Of a stretch of 64,000 nt of DNA, positions 37,346-45,816 are shown in pieces. Location: the NCBI RefSeq assembly GCF_002741055.1, contig NZ_CP016809.1:3060501-3124500 (forward strand). The letters run 5' to 3'. The notes under the pieces were generated by a model. It worked only from the letters and a program-made list of their open reading frames with translations. It did not search any database and was not told where the DNA came from. Position numbers and translations under genes: made by a program. Numbering within the stretch: the first letter of the stretch is position 1; every line of letters begins with the position of its first letter. The DNA is from Paenibacillus ihbetae. Lineage in GTDB: Bacteria; Bacillota; Bacilli; Paenibacillales; Paenibacillaceae.

Positions 37346-38212
37346 TCAAACGAACCCTAGCAGCATCTCGCGAATCAGCTTCGCCGCCACGATCTGCGTC
37401 TGCTCCGTCGGATCGTAAATCGGCGCCACTTCCACCAGATCGCAGCCGACGACGTTGACGTCGGATCTAGCGATCAGGTGCACGGCTTCCAGCAGCTCCT
37501 TCGAGGTAATGCCGCCGGCTTCCGCGGTACCGGTGCCCGGTGCGGCTGAAGGGTCAAGCACGTCGATGTCGATCGTCACGTATACCGGACGGTTGCCCAT
37601 AGACGGCAAAGCTTCCTTCAACGGAGCCGCCACTTCAAACGGATAGAAGTTAATGTTTTCGCGTCCGTATTGGAATTCCTCGCGCGAGCCGGAACGAATC
37701 CCGAACTGGTAAATGTTGCTGCCGCCCATCAGCTCGGCTGCTTTGCGAACCGGCGTCGAGTGGGATAACGGCTCGCCTTCGTACTGCTCACGCAGGTCGG
37801 CATGCGCATCGATATGAATCAGAATCAGGTCCGGATACTTCGCGTAAACCTTCTGAATGATCGGCCAGGACACGAGATGCTCCCCGCCGAGACCGATCGG
37901 GAATTTCCCGTCATCCAGCAGCTTGCCGACATAGTCGCCGATCACGTCAAGGCTGCGGGCGGCATTGCCGAACGGCAGCATCAGGTCGCCGGCATCGAAA
38001 TAGGTCATGTCCTCAATGCTTTTATCCAAATACGGGCTGTACTCTTCCAGGCCGACCGAAGCCTGACGGATACGGGCCGGGCCAAAGCGGGAGCCGGGAC
38101 GGTAGCTGACCGTAAAATCCATCGGCATGCCGTAAATGACTGCCTTGGATCCGGCGTAATCCTCGGAGCTCAAAATAAACACGTTGCCGGAGTAACCTTG
38201 ATCAAGTTTCAT
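37346..38212 (-). CDS. speB: Agmatinase
   Basis: Ureohydrolase splitting agmatine into putrescine and urea, 288 aa. All manganese ligands of the family are visible: H112 in GLGGEHLVSWP, D135-x-H137-x-D139 in IHIDAHADLR, and D215-x-D217 in VTIDIDVLDPSAAPGTGT. The SHSTPVRK motif also matches. The ATG has AAGGAGG about 12 nt upstream and begins 17 nt after the speE stop, so putrescine synthesis and its use by spermidine synthase are coexpressed. Same speE-speB order as in B. subtilis. Confidence 0.96.
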   Translation of the reverse strand: MKLDQGYSGNVFILSSEDYAGSKAVIYGMPMDFTVSYRPGSRFGPARIRQASVGLEEYSPYLDKSIEDMTYFDAGDLMLPFGNAARSLDVIGDYVGKLLDDGKFPIGLGGEHLVSWPIIQKVYAKYPDLILIHIDAHADLREQYEGEPLSHSTPVRKAAELMGGSNIYQFGIRSGSREEFQYGRENINFYPFEVAAPLKEALPSMGNRPVYVTIDIDVLDPSAAPGTGTAEAGGITSKELLEAVHLIARSDVNVVGCDLVEVAPIYDPTEQTQIVAAKLIREMLLGFV

Positions 38213-38229
38213 CAGTTGCCGCGGCCTCC

Positions 38230-39057
38230 TTATTTCACCAGATCTTCGACGAACTTAGGCAGCACGAACGCTGCCTTGTGAAGGCGTGGGGAATAGTATT
38301 TCGTATCCATCTCCGCGATTTGGGACTCGTCCACTTCAAGCGGATCATACGTCTTGCTGCCCATGGTGAAGGTCCACAAGCCGCTTGGATACGTCGGAAT
38401 GTTAGCACCGTACACGCGGACGATCGGGAAGATTTCCTTGACGTCCTTGCTGACCTTTTGGATCAGATCGGCTTTAAACCAAGGGTTGTCCGTCTGTGCC
38501 ACAAAAATGCCGTCATCCTTCAGCGCCTCATAGATGCCTTGATAGAAGCCGCGTTCAAACAATGGAGCAGCCGGGCCTACAGGCTCGGTGGAGTCCACCA
38601 TAATAACGTCATATTCATTCTTGTGCTCCAAAATATGCATATATCCATCATTCACCAGCACCTCGACCTTCGGATCGTCGAGCTTGCCGGCGATCTCAGG
38701 CAGGTACTGCTTCGAATATTCAATAACTTTGCCGTCGATTTCAACCAGAACGGCCTTCTCAACGCCAGGGTGCTTGATTACTTCGCGAATGACACCGCCG
38801 TCTCCGCCGCCGACGACCAGAACCTTCTTCGGATTTGGGTGGGTGTTTAGCGCAGGGTGAGCGACCATCTCATGATAGACGAATTCGTCCTTAATCGTAG
38901 TCATGACCATGCCGTCCAGGACGAGCATACGTCCAAATTCCTCGGTATCGATCATATCCAGCTGTTGAAACTCCGTCTTCTCATGCACAAACGTTTCCCG
39001 GATTTTCGCCGTGATGCCGAAAGTCGGGGTTTGCTTCTCCGTAAACCATAATTCCAT
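38230..39057 (-). CDS. speE: Spermidine synthase
   Basis: Aminopropyltransferase converting putrescine and decarboxylated S-adenosylmethionine to spermidine, 275 aa. Motifs: [18 protein letters not shown] at the N terminus, [30 protein letters not shown] (the cofactor-binding GGGDGG loop, about residues 78-107), and the catalytic region [19 protein letters not shown] near 155. The C terminus [17 protein letters not shown] is typical. The ATG has AAAGG at 7-8 nt. It is the first gene of the speE-speB operon, divergent from pbpG. Confidence 0.96.
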   Translation of the reverse strand: MELWFTEKQTPTFGITAKIRETFVHEKTEFQQLDMIDTEEFGRMLVLDGMVMTTIKDEFVYHEMVAHPALNTHPNPKKVLVVGGGDGGVIREVIKHPGVEKAVLVEIDGKVIEYSKQYLPEIAGKLDDPKVEVLVNDGYMHILEHKNEYDVIMVDSTEPVGPAAPLFERGFYQGIYEALKDDGIFVAQTDNPWFKADLIQKVSKDVKEIFPIVRVYGANIPTYPSGLWTFTMGSKTYDPLEVDESQIAEMDTKYYSPRLHKAAFVLPKFVEDLVK

Positions 39058-39162
39058 CGTCTCTACCTTCTTTCCGCTAGAATAATGTTCAGCCGTCCAG
39101 ATCCAAGCCGTAAAACTTTATTCGGGGCAGATGCCTTGAGCTTACAGTTTCACACTTTTTCT

Positions 39163-39191
39163 ATTGTACCAAACAAATTGTATTATATTAA
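39163..39191 (-). promoter_or_regulatory. Probable extended -10 promoter of speE
   Basis: Minus-strand TGGTACAAT gives an extended -10 (TGn) with TACAAT at 39163-39168; 17 nt upstream is a weak -35, TTAATA (39186-39191). It lies about 100 nt upstream of the speE ATG. Confidence 0.5.
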
Positions 39192-39259
39192 ATCAAGCCC
39201 AAAATGCAACCAAAACTTAGGACTCGCAAGGACAAGGCAGGTTCTGCCGCCCCGTCCAT

Positions 39260-39289
39260 GAATATCCTGATCCTCCCCGCCCCATACTG
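39260..39289 (+). promoter_or_regulatory. Forespore-type (sigma-G/sigma-F) promoter motif of pbpG
   Basis: GAATA (39260-39264), exactly 18 nt, then CATACTG (39283-39289) fits the sigma-G consensus GHATR-N18-CATNHTA with one mismatch. It lies about 95 nt upstream of the chosen pbpG start. B. subtilis pbpG is expressed in the forespore, which supports the assignment. Confidence 0.55.
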
Positions 39290-39383
39290 TATAGAAAAGG
39301 TAATCATCAAGCGGCTTTGTCCGGCAGGTCCGCCCTTGATGGAGATCGCCGACTTACACCTGGAGAAGGAAGGAGCTTCACTC

Positions 39384-41453
39384 ATGCCGGGATCCAAAAA
39401 ACAACCGCAAAAGCGCAAACGTCGTTTCGTCCGGCTATCTGCATTTCTGTTCGCACTCCTTGGCTTATCGGTCATCGCCGGCGGCATTCTGCTCGCTTAT
39501 CTATTTATAACGCCGCTCCCTATAGCGGAAACGGACAGGTACTCCAGGCTGCTGGACAGCCAGGGCGAGCTGCTCGCCACGTTTTCGACGACCGGGCATA
39601 CCTCGGAGCAGGTTGCTTTAAGCGAAATCTCCCCTCTTCTGATCCAGGCCACCTTGGCGGTGGAGGACCGGAAGTTCTATGATCACCCCGGCTTTGACGT
39701 GAAAGGCATGGCACGGGCACTGCTCGTTAATCTGCGTCACATGGACCGCAAGCAGGGAGCCAGCACGCTGACCCAGCAGCTCGCGCGGAACCTGTACCTG
39801 TCCCATGAGAAGACATGGACCCGCAAGCTCAAGGAGGCCAAGTTTACGGCCCAGCTGGAGATGAAATATACGAAGGACCAAATTCTTGAAATGTATTTGA
39901 ATGAAATTTATTACGGTCACGGTGCTTACGGCATCGAATCGGCATCGCTGCTGTATTTCGGTAAATCCGCCAAAGACCTGAATTTGGCCGAGAGCGCCAT
40001 GCTGGCCGGCATTCCGAAGGGGCCTACCTATTATTCGCCCTATAACCATATGGATAATGCCCTCAAAAGACAGCGCATCGTCCTGAACGCCATGGCCGAA
40101 ACCGGCTTTATCACCCAGACCGAAGCGGACCGGGCCGCCACTTCCAAGCTGGCTATACTGCCCCAAGACCGCCAAGAGAACAAGGTCATTGCTTCGTACT
40201 TCCGGGATTATGTGCGAAGTCTGGTCACATCGCAGCTAAATATAACGGAGGAGCAGCTGGAGCAAGGCGGCCTGAACATCTACACGACGCTCGATCCGAG
40301 AGTTCAGCAGGCAGCCGAAGAAGCGGTTGCCAGCGGCATGGACAGCAAAAGCGAGCTGGAGACCGCCTTGGTGTCCATCGACCCGCGAAACGGGCATATC
40401 AAAGCGATGGTCGGCGGCAAAAATTACCGTGAAAACCAGTACAATCACGCCTTGGCCAAGACGAGACAGCCCGGCTCGTCCTTCAAGCCGATCATGTACT
40501 TAACGGCAATCAACTCCAAGGAAATGACGAGCACAACGGTATTCAACAGCCAGCCGACCCTGTTTCATTACGACAACAACCGCAAGACCTACCAGCCCAG
40601 CAATTTCGGGGGCAAATATTTGGGCGAAATTCCGATGCGCGAGGCCATCGCGGCGTCGGACAATATTTATGCTGTCAATACCATCATGCAGCTCGGTCCG
40701 GACAAGGTCGTCGACATGGCCAAAAAAATGGGCATCACGAGCCCGCTCGAGCCCGTTCCTTCGCTCGCGCTCGGGACCTCCCCCGTCAGCCCGCTGGAAA
40801 TGGCATCCGCTTATGCCGTCATGGCCAACAACGGCAAGCGGGTCGCTCCGGTGGCGGTGCTGCGCATTACAGATGCTGCCGGCCGGAGCGTTTACGAAGC
40901 TCCGGAGGATCCGGGCGAACAGGTCGTTGAGCCGGCAGCCGCGTATGTGATGACCCGCATGATGGAAGGCGTGTTCGAGAACGGCGGAACCGGCAACCGC
41001 GTGTCCTCCCTGATGAAGCGTCCGGTTGCCGGTAAAACCGGAACGACCGATACCGACGCATGGCTCGTCGGATACACCCCGGAGCTGGCCACCGCCGTGT
41101 GGGTCGGCTATGACAAGGGCCGGGAGATCAGCAAGGTGGACGGCCACCGGGCAGCGCCCATCTTTGCGAGTTTTACGGAGAAGGCGCTCGAGAACGTGCC
41201 GCCGAAAATTTTCCCCATTCCGGATCAGGTGGTCAGCGCCTACGTCGATCCGAAAAACGGCATGCTGGCCGGACCTGATTGCCCGGACAAGGTGTTGGAG
41301 GTATTCATGAAGGGAACGGAGCCGACGGAATACTGTGCCGAGCACGGCGATGGGGAGAAGCAGCCGACAAAGGAAGCAGACCAGACCAAAGCGGCCAAGA
41401 AGCAAGAAGAGCGCTCCTGGTGGAGGGACTTGAAGCGCTGGTGGGTGGAGTAA
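39384..41453 (+). CDS. pbpG: Class A penicillin-binding protein (PbpG/PBP1A family)
   Basis: 689-aa bifunctional peptidoglycan synthase. A basic cytoplasmic tail and one membrane anchor (about 19-43) precede the GT51 glycosyltransferase domain, with catalytic E94 in AVEDRKFYDHPG and motifs GASTLTQQLARN and YLNEIYYGHGAYGIE. The transpeptidase domain has S365-S-F-K368, SDN in AASDNIYAV and KTGTTD. A charged Lys/Glu tail ends the protein. ATG 39384 has AAGGAAGGAG 8 nt upstream. Divergence from speE-speB and proximity to ywhD reproduce the B. subtilis ywhD-pbpG-speE-speB neighbourhood, so a role in spore or germ cell wall synthesis is likely. Confidence 0.93.
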   Translation: MPGSKKQPQKRKRRFVRLSAFLFALLGLSVIAGGILLAYLFITPLPIAETDRYSRLLDSQGELLATFSTTGHTSEQVALSEISPLLIQATLAVEDRKFYDHPGFDVKGMARALLVNLRHMDRKQGASTLTQQLARNLYLSHEKTWTRKLKEAKFTAQLEMKYTKDQILEMYLNEIYYGHGAYGIESASLLYFGKSAKDLNLAESAMLAGIPKGPTYYSPYNHMDNALKRQRIVLNAMAETGFITQTEADRAATSKLAILPQDRQENKVIASYFRDYVRSLVTSQLNITEEQLEQGGLNIYTTLDPRVQQAAEEAVASGMDSKSELETALVSIDPRNGHIKAMVGGKNYRENQYNHALAKTRQPGSSFKPIMYLTAINSKEMTSTTVFNSQPTLFHYDNNRKTYQPSNFGGKYLGEIPMREAIAASDNIYAVNTIMQLGPDKVVDMAKKMGITSPLEPVPSLALGTSPVSPLEMASAYAVMANNGKRVAPVAVLRITDAAGRSVYEAPEDPGEQVVEPAAAYVMTRMMEGVFENGGTGNRVSSLMKRPVAGKTGTTDTDAWLVGYTPELATAVWVGYDKGREISKVDGHRAAPIFASFTEKALENVPPKIFPIPDQVVSAYVDPKNGMLAGPDCPDKVLEVFMKGTEPTEYCAEHGDGEKQPTKEADQTKAAKKQEERSWWRDLKRWWVE

Positions 41454-41612
41454 ACGAACGACATATCGAGCCGACCAACCCCTGATATGTCGCGCCGGGC
41501 AACGTTCGCCAGTAACCGAAGCGCCTAATCACAGGATGGATATTGCCCCAGCGTCGGATCTTCGTGCTTTAGCATCATCCATCACAATCCGAAATCAGAC
41601 AGATCGATAAAT

Positions 41613-41647
41613 GAGCAAGGAGCAGGCGTGCGCCTGCTCCTTTGCTG
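41613..41647. terminator. Convergent terminator hairpin after pbpG
   Basis: A 15-bp stem with one bulge (about 41613-41629 with 41632-41647) lies between convergent pbpG and the zinc-ribbon gene. The T-run is short in both directions. The 41454-41612 segment shows no gene. Confidence 0.65.
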
Positions 41648-41692
41648 TGTTCCTATGTAATTGAGGCAGATCCCTATATACCTTCATACCTT

Positions 41693-42562
41693 CTAGAGGC
41701 TTGTGATCAAATAGCGGGTGAAGATATCCCAGATCAAGGCAAGCACCAGCAGGCTTGCGGCATAGACCAACAGGATCGCATATAACGGATCCAAGCCGGC
41801 CGTTTTTTTTCGCTTGTAGCTGTTCATGACGAGCACCGGGATCGTGATGACCGTGCTGACAAACGACAGAATGAGGATGACCGTTGTAATATCGCTGTTT
41901 ATGAATAGAAATAGCGGGCTGATGACGAGCAGGGCCAGAAACGGGGTCAGAAATGTCCCGAACCTTGCCATCGCTTCCTTCAGCTTGACTCCCGGGTAAT
42001 TGGATAGCTTCACGGCGGTAAAAGTAAATATATTGAGCAAAAACAAGAACAGCGCCAGCCAGCCCATCGGCTTCAGGACAAGATGAACAAAGGCTCCCTT
42101 CTGGAGGATTGCCCCATCAAAGCTCAGGGTAACATAACCCAAGAGCGGAAGAAACAGAACATACAGCAGCATGGACACCGTCGCGTTAAGCAGCTGGCTG
42201 CCGTCCGTGGCGGAAGCGGAGGCGATCGGATGCTTCAATCCCTTGACCACATAGTCTCCGTAGATTTGCCCGTATAATTTAATGCTTTCCCAATAAGGGT
42301 TGGATGCGGCTTCCTCCTCAACGTGCTGCCGTCCCGCGGTATGATACGGAATGTCAGGCGGTATGTACACAGGCACTTCCTGCTCCCCTTGAGAGCCGCC
42401 TCTATACCTTGTGCTTCCCTGGTGAAGACCATATACCTCCGAGGCGGCCGCCTGCTCTTTGAACGCTGTAAATACGGCTTTATCCTCGCTGATCAGACGG
42501 GCTCCGCACTGCTCGCAGTACTTCCCTTCTTCCGTCTCGTATCGGCATATTGGACACATCAT
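41693..42562 (-). CDS. Zinc-ribbon membrane protein
   Basis: 289-aa protein with an N-terminal zinc ribbon (MMCPICRYETEEGKYCEQCG: CxxC and CxxC knuckles), a cytoplasmic linker of about 90 residues and five hydrophobic spans in the C-terminal two thirds (starting LLNATVSMLLYVLFLPLLGYVTL, ending LLVYAASLLVLALIWDIF). The layout resembles Yip1-like or YIP-domain zinc-ribbon proteins common in Paenibacillus. ATG 42562 is preferred since GGGAGG lies 7 nt upstream. It stands alone, convergent with pbpG. Function unknown. The 42563-42848 region upstream contains no gene; two GCCGGCAAG direct repeats flank a small hairpin there. Confidence 0.75.
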   Translation of the reverse strand: MMCPICRYETEEGKYCEQCGARLISEDKAVFTAFKEQAAASEVYGLHQGSTRYRGGSQGEQEVPVYIPPDIPYHTAGRQHVEEEAASNPYWESIKLYGQIYGDYVVKGLKHPIASASATDGSQLLNATVSMLLYVLFLPLLGYVTLSFDGAILQKGAFVHLVLKPMGWLALFLFLLNIFTFTAVKLSNYPGVKLKEAMARFGTFLTPFLALLVISPLFLFINSDITTVILILSFVSTVITIPVLVMNSYKRKKTAGLDPLYAILLVYAASLLVLALIWDIFTRYLITSL

Positions 42563-42848
42563 AAGCATGCCTCCCTGTTATTTACGATTCTGCAATTGAA
42601 GGATCGGGTACAGATGATGCTGACCTAACGGTTGTGATGAGCCGCCCAATTCATGTACCGGGGCACGGGGAACGCTCGCCGGCAAGTCGGCTCGCTTTAA
42701 AGCGACTTCGCTTTTTGCTATTAAGTATAAATTTGCCGGCAAGGAAATGGAAGGATTTTCTGACCTATATGTCCTGCTCCTAACGACGCAGGCTTTTAAA
42801 TACCAGGCTTGCGCTTTTCCCTGGCCGATCGCGGAATCTCAGGAACAA

Positions 42849-42864
42849 TCAAACATTCATTTGA
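42849..42864 (+). promoter_or_regulatory. CadC-type operator 1, overlapping the -35 of the cad promoter
   Basis: Palindrome TCAAA-N6-TTTGA, the core spacing of the CadC operator (TCAAATAAATATTTGA in plasmid pI258, from memory). Its right half overlaps the promoter -35 TTGAAT (42861-42866); a 17-nt spacer leads to -10 TATATT (42884-42889). Confidence 0.8.
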
Positions 42865-42889
42865 ATATAATAATAAAAAGAAGTATATT
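42861..42889 (+). promoter_or_regulatory. Sigma-A promoter of the cadC-cadA operon
   Basis: TTGAAT (42861-42866), a 17-nt spacer and TATATT (42884-42889), with the start expected near 42896. Both metal-sensor operators flank it, one on the -35 and one just downstream of the start. Confidence 0.75.
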
Positions 42890-42901
42890 AGGTTTAAACA
42901 A

Positions 42902-42917
42902 TCAAACGATGGTTTGA
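42902..42917 (+). promoter_or_regulatory. CadC-type operator 2, downstream of the start site
   Basis: Second palindrome TCAAA-N6-TTTGA, 53 nt from operator 1 (about five helical turns, same face). It would block elongation or help form a repressor pair. Confidence 0.75.
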
Positions 42918-42965
42918 ATATAAAGAATAAGAGTCCTAATTATTTTCTTCAGGAGGCGATTGGAT

Positions 42966-43352
42966 ATGGAAACCCGAACCGTACCCTCGGACAGTTCCGC
43001 CGAGCTATGTGAAATCACTTGCCCTTCAGCGGACAGGGTCGCTGCCGTATTAAGCGAGCAGGTGTCCGACAATGATGTGCAGGGCATGGCGGAAATCTTC
43101 AAGGCTCTTGCGGATCCTACCCGGGTGAAGGTCGCCTATATGCTGGACCGCGGAGGCGAGCTGTGCGTCTGCGATATCGCCGAGCTGCTCGGCTGCTCCA
43201 CGGCAACGGCTTCTCATCATCTAAGAACGCTGAAAAATAAGGATATCGCCAAATCGCGAAAATCCGGAAAGAACGTGTATTACTCGCTGGTGGATGATCA
43301 CATCCGGACCTTGCTTCATATGACGCTGGAGCACCAGAAGGAGAAGAGGTAA
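42966..43352 (+). CDS. cadC: ArsR/SmtB-family metal sensor (CadC-like repressor)
   Basis: 128-aa winged-helix repressor that leaves DNA when it binds Cd, Pb or Zn. Metal ligands typical of CadC are present: C15-x3-C19 in the N-terminal extension and C67-x-C69 in ELCVCD, matching C7, C11, C58 and C60 of pI258 CadC. The recognition helix is CSTATASHHLRTLKNKDI, followed by the wing SRKSGKNVYYSL. ATG 42966 has AGGAGG 9 nt upstream; a TTG at 42960 is too close. Its stop directly abuts the ATG of the ATPase gene. Confidence 0.92.
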   Translation: METRTVPSDSSAELCEITCPSADRVAAVLSEQVSDNDVQGMAEIFKALADPTRVKVAYMLDRGGELCVCDIAELLGCSTATASHHLRTLKNKDIAKSRKSGKNVYYSLVDDHIRTLLHMTLEHQKEKR

Positions 43353-45599
43353 ATGGGTATACAAAAATCTCAAGTGAAGCGATCACCAGAGACGAAAGGA
43401 TCTAGCTTTGTTGAATATCGCGTACAGGGCCTCTCCTGCCCCAACTGCACGCGTGAGATGCAGGAGGAGATACAGAAGCTTAAGCATGGCGACAATGCCC
43501 GGCTGAGCTATAACAGCGGGAAGCTTACCGTCTCCCCGCATGTGGATCTCGCCCGTGTAGAGAGCATCCTGAAGAGCGATGGAGCACGAATCGTTCAAGC
43601 CCCGTCGTCCTCCCAGGCCGCTTCATCGCGGCACCACCATTCGGATCATGGGGCAACCGACCATGAACATGACAGCCGTGATCATGGCCATGCCCACGAC
43701 CACGCGCAGGACGGCACTCGCAGGATGAAATGGCTGCTCGGCATCTCGGCCGCGCTGTACCTGCTCACCTTCCTATTGGAGGGAAGGACGATCCAGCCCG
43801 TGGTGATCACGCTGTATGCGGGGGCCATGCTGCTTAGCGGCTACACAACGTTTCTGCGGGGACTTAGAAACCTGGCCCGCTTCAAATTTAATATGGATAC
43901 GTTAATGACCGTGGCGCTCGTCGGTGCGGTCATCATAGGCGAATGGCGCGAGGCTACGCTGGTTGCGATCCTTTTCGGGCTCAATGAGCTGCTGGAGGGC
44001 TACGGCATGAACCGCGCCCGCCAGTCCATGGAAGCCCTGCTGGCGGCCGCGCCGAAGGAGGCGGAGCTGCTGCGGGACGGCGAGCCTGTCCTCGTGCCGA
44101 TCGGAACGCTTAAGCCCGGCGACGTGGTTCGGGTCCGGCCCGGCGAGAAAATTCCGTCTGACGGTACGATTGCCTACGGAGCCGGAGCTGTCAATGAAGC
44201 TGCGATTACAGGCGAATCGGTGCCCGTCACCAAGCGGGTCGGCGATGCGGTCTTTGGCGGCAGTGTCAGCACGGACGGCGTCCTCCATATCGCTATATCA
44301 AAGGCTTATGAGGATTCCTCCCTCGCCAAGATCATGCACCTGGTACAGGAGGCGCAGGACAGCAAGACGCCGACCGAGCTGTTTATCGATAAGTTCGCGA
44401 AATATTATACGCCCGCCATTATGATCATCGCGCTCGGCGTTGCTCTAATCCCGCCGCTGCTGTTGAATCAGCCCTGGATGACGTGGATCTACCAGGGACT
44501 ATCCATTCTTATTGTCGGATGTCCTTGCTCGCTTGTACTGTCCTCGCCGATTGCGCTGGTCAGCGGCATGACCCGGGCGGCCCGAAACGGCATTCTGATC
44601 AAAGGCGGCATCCACTTGGAGCAGCTCGGCCGTTTGGAGGCCATTGCATTCGACAAGACCGGCACGCTGACCAAAGGCGAGCCCGCCGTGTATGCCGAGA
44701 CAGTCTACGATCAAGACCGCTTCTACGCGGTAGTTGGGGCGATCGAGCAAGCCTCGCTCCACCCATTGGCCAAGGCGGTGATGAAGCATCTTGAAATCAA
44801 GCAGCCGCAGTGTACGTTCCGTGATCCGCAGGATATTACCGTTCTTCCAGGCGAAGGTGTCCGGGCACGAATCAATGGACAGCTTTACTGGGTCGGCAGC
44901 GAGGATGTGCTGTCCCATATTCGCGGCGGCTCCCGGGATGATCTGTCCGCCGTCAAAGCAGATATCGCCCACTTGAAGGCACAAGGATATACAATCGTTG
45001 CAGCTGTTAGTGAAGACGGCGTATTGGGCCATTTCGGTCTCGCAGATGAGATCCGGACGGAAACGGCGGACGTCGTCCGCAAGCTTCATGAAGCCGGCAT
45101 TACGGAGACGATTATGCTTACCGGCGATCATGAGCAGTCCGCGCAGTCCATCGCGAAGCAATCCGGCGTCACCCGGGTCTTTGCAAGCCTGCTCCCTGAA
45201 CAGAAGGTATCCAAGATCAAGGAACTGTCCTCCCGCCGGACAACCGGCATGGTCGGGGACGGCATCAACGATGCCCCGGCATTGGCTGCCGCGGATCTCG
45301 GGATAGCCATGGGCAAGGGGACCGATAGCGCCATCGAAACGGCGGACGTCGTCTTAATGCAGGATCATCTCGGCAAGCTTCCCGGAGCGATCCGAACAGC
45401 CCGCCGGGTAAACCGCATCATTCAATGGAATATCGGGATCTCACTGTCCTTGAAGGCAATTGCTCTCCTGCTCACCATCCCCGGATGGCTGACACTGTGG
45501 ATCGCGATCATCTCGGATATGGGGGCTACCATTGTCGTTACCCTGCTCGGCCTGTCCATCCTGCTCGGCAAGGATCGGGAATCCATACCCGAGAATTAA
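43353..45599 (+). CDS. cadA: Heavy-metal P1B-type ATPase (Cd/Zn/Pb efflux, CadA-like)
   Basis: 748-aa ATP-driven exporter in the cytoplasmic membrane. N terminus: an HMA domain with C29-P-N-C32, then a His/Asp-rich segment (about residues 92-123) likely to bind zinc or cadmium. Core: actuator TGES, transmembrane C390-P-C392, phosphorylation D434 in DKTGTLTKGE, HP locus in SLHPLAKAV and GDGINDAPAL hinge. The last membrane helices contain SLKAIALLL and DMGAT, the Lys and Asp-Gly marks of zinc/cadmium (P1B-2) pumps. It starts immediately after cadC and ends at a strong terminator. Confidence 0.94.
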   Translation: MGIQKSQVKRSPETKGSSFVEYRVQGLSCPNCTREMQEEIQKLKHGDNARLSYNSGKLTVSPHVDLARVESILKSDGARIVQAPSSSQAASSRHHHSDHGATDHEHDSRDHGHAHDHAQDGTRRMKWLLGISAALYLLTFLLEGRTIQPVVITLYAGAMLLSGYTTFLRGLRNLARFKFNMDTLMTVALVGAVIIGEWREATLVAILFGLNELLEGYGMNRARQSMEALLAAAPKEAELLRDGEPVLVPIGTLKPGDVVRVRPGEKIPSDGTIAYGAGAVNEAAITGESVPVTKRVGDAVFGGSVSTDGVLHIAISKAYEDSSLAKIMHLVQEAQDSKTPTELFIDKFAKYYTPAIMIIALGVALIPPLLLNQPWMTWIYQGLSILIVGCPCSLVLSSPIALVSGMTRAARNGILIKGGIHLEQLGRLEAIAFDKTGTLTKGEPAVYAETVYDQDRFYAVVGAIEQASLHPLAKAVMKHLEIKQPQCTFRDPQDITVLPGEGVRARINGQLYWVGSEDVLSHIRGGSRDDLSAVKADIAHLKAQGYTIVAAVSEDGVLGHFGLADEIRTETADVVRKLHEAGITETIMLTGDHEQSAQSIAKQSGVTRVFASLLPEQKVSKIKELSSRRTTGMVGDGINDAPALAAADLGIAMGKGTDSAIETADVVLMQDHLGKLPGAIRTARRVNRIIQWNIGISLSLKAIALLLTIPGWLTLWIAIISDMGATIVVTLLGLSILLGKDRESIPEN

Positions 45600-45642
45600 G
45601 CCCAGCCGAATGCCCGTACCTTGGCAGCGGAGACCTGCACTC

Positions 45643-45677
45643 GAAGCTTCACCCTGAAGGGTGAAGCTTCGTTTTTT
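45643..45677 (+). terminator. Intrinsic terminator of the cad operon
   Basis: A perfect 13-bp stem (45643-45655 with 45658-45670; the loop is 2 nt, or 4 nt if the closing pair opens), followed by six T residues. Confidence 0.9.
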
Positions 45678-45816
45678 GTTTGCTTAGGTCACACAACGCT
45701 CAAGGCTATCTATTTTTTTTCATATTATTTTGCTCATTAATGAAACATTTTCCATGGTCGACTCGTTTATGCATAGGGGAGAAAGATAACCCAACGATTA
45801 AAGGAGGAGACCTATC

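Noticed and set aside
36900..37418. 172-codon frame across the repeat and the end of speB
   Set aside because: Runs from repeat DNA into the antisense of speB; high-GC stop-poor sequence explains the length.
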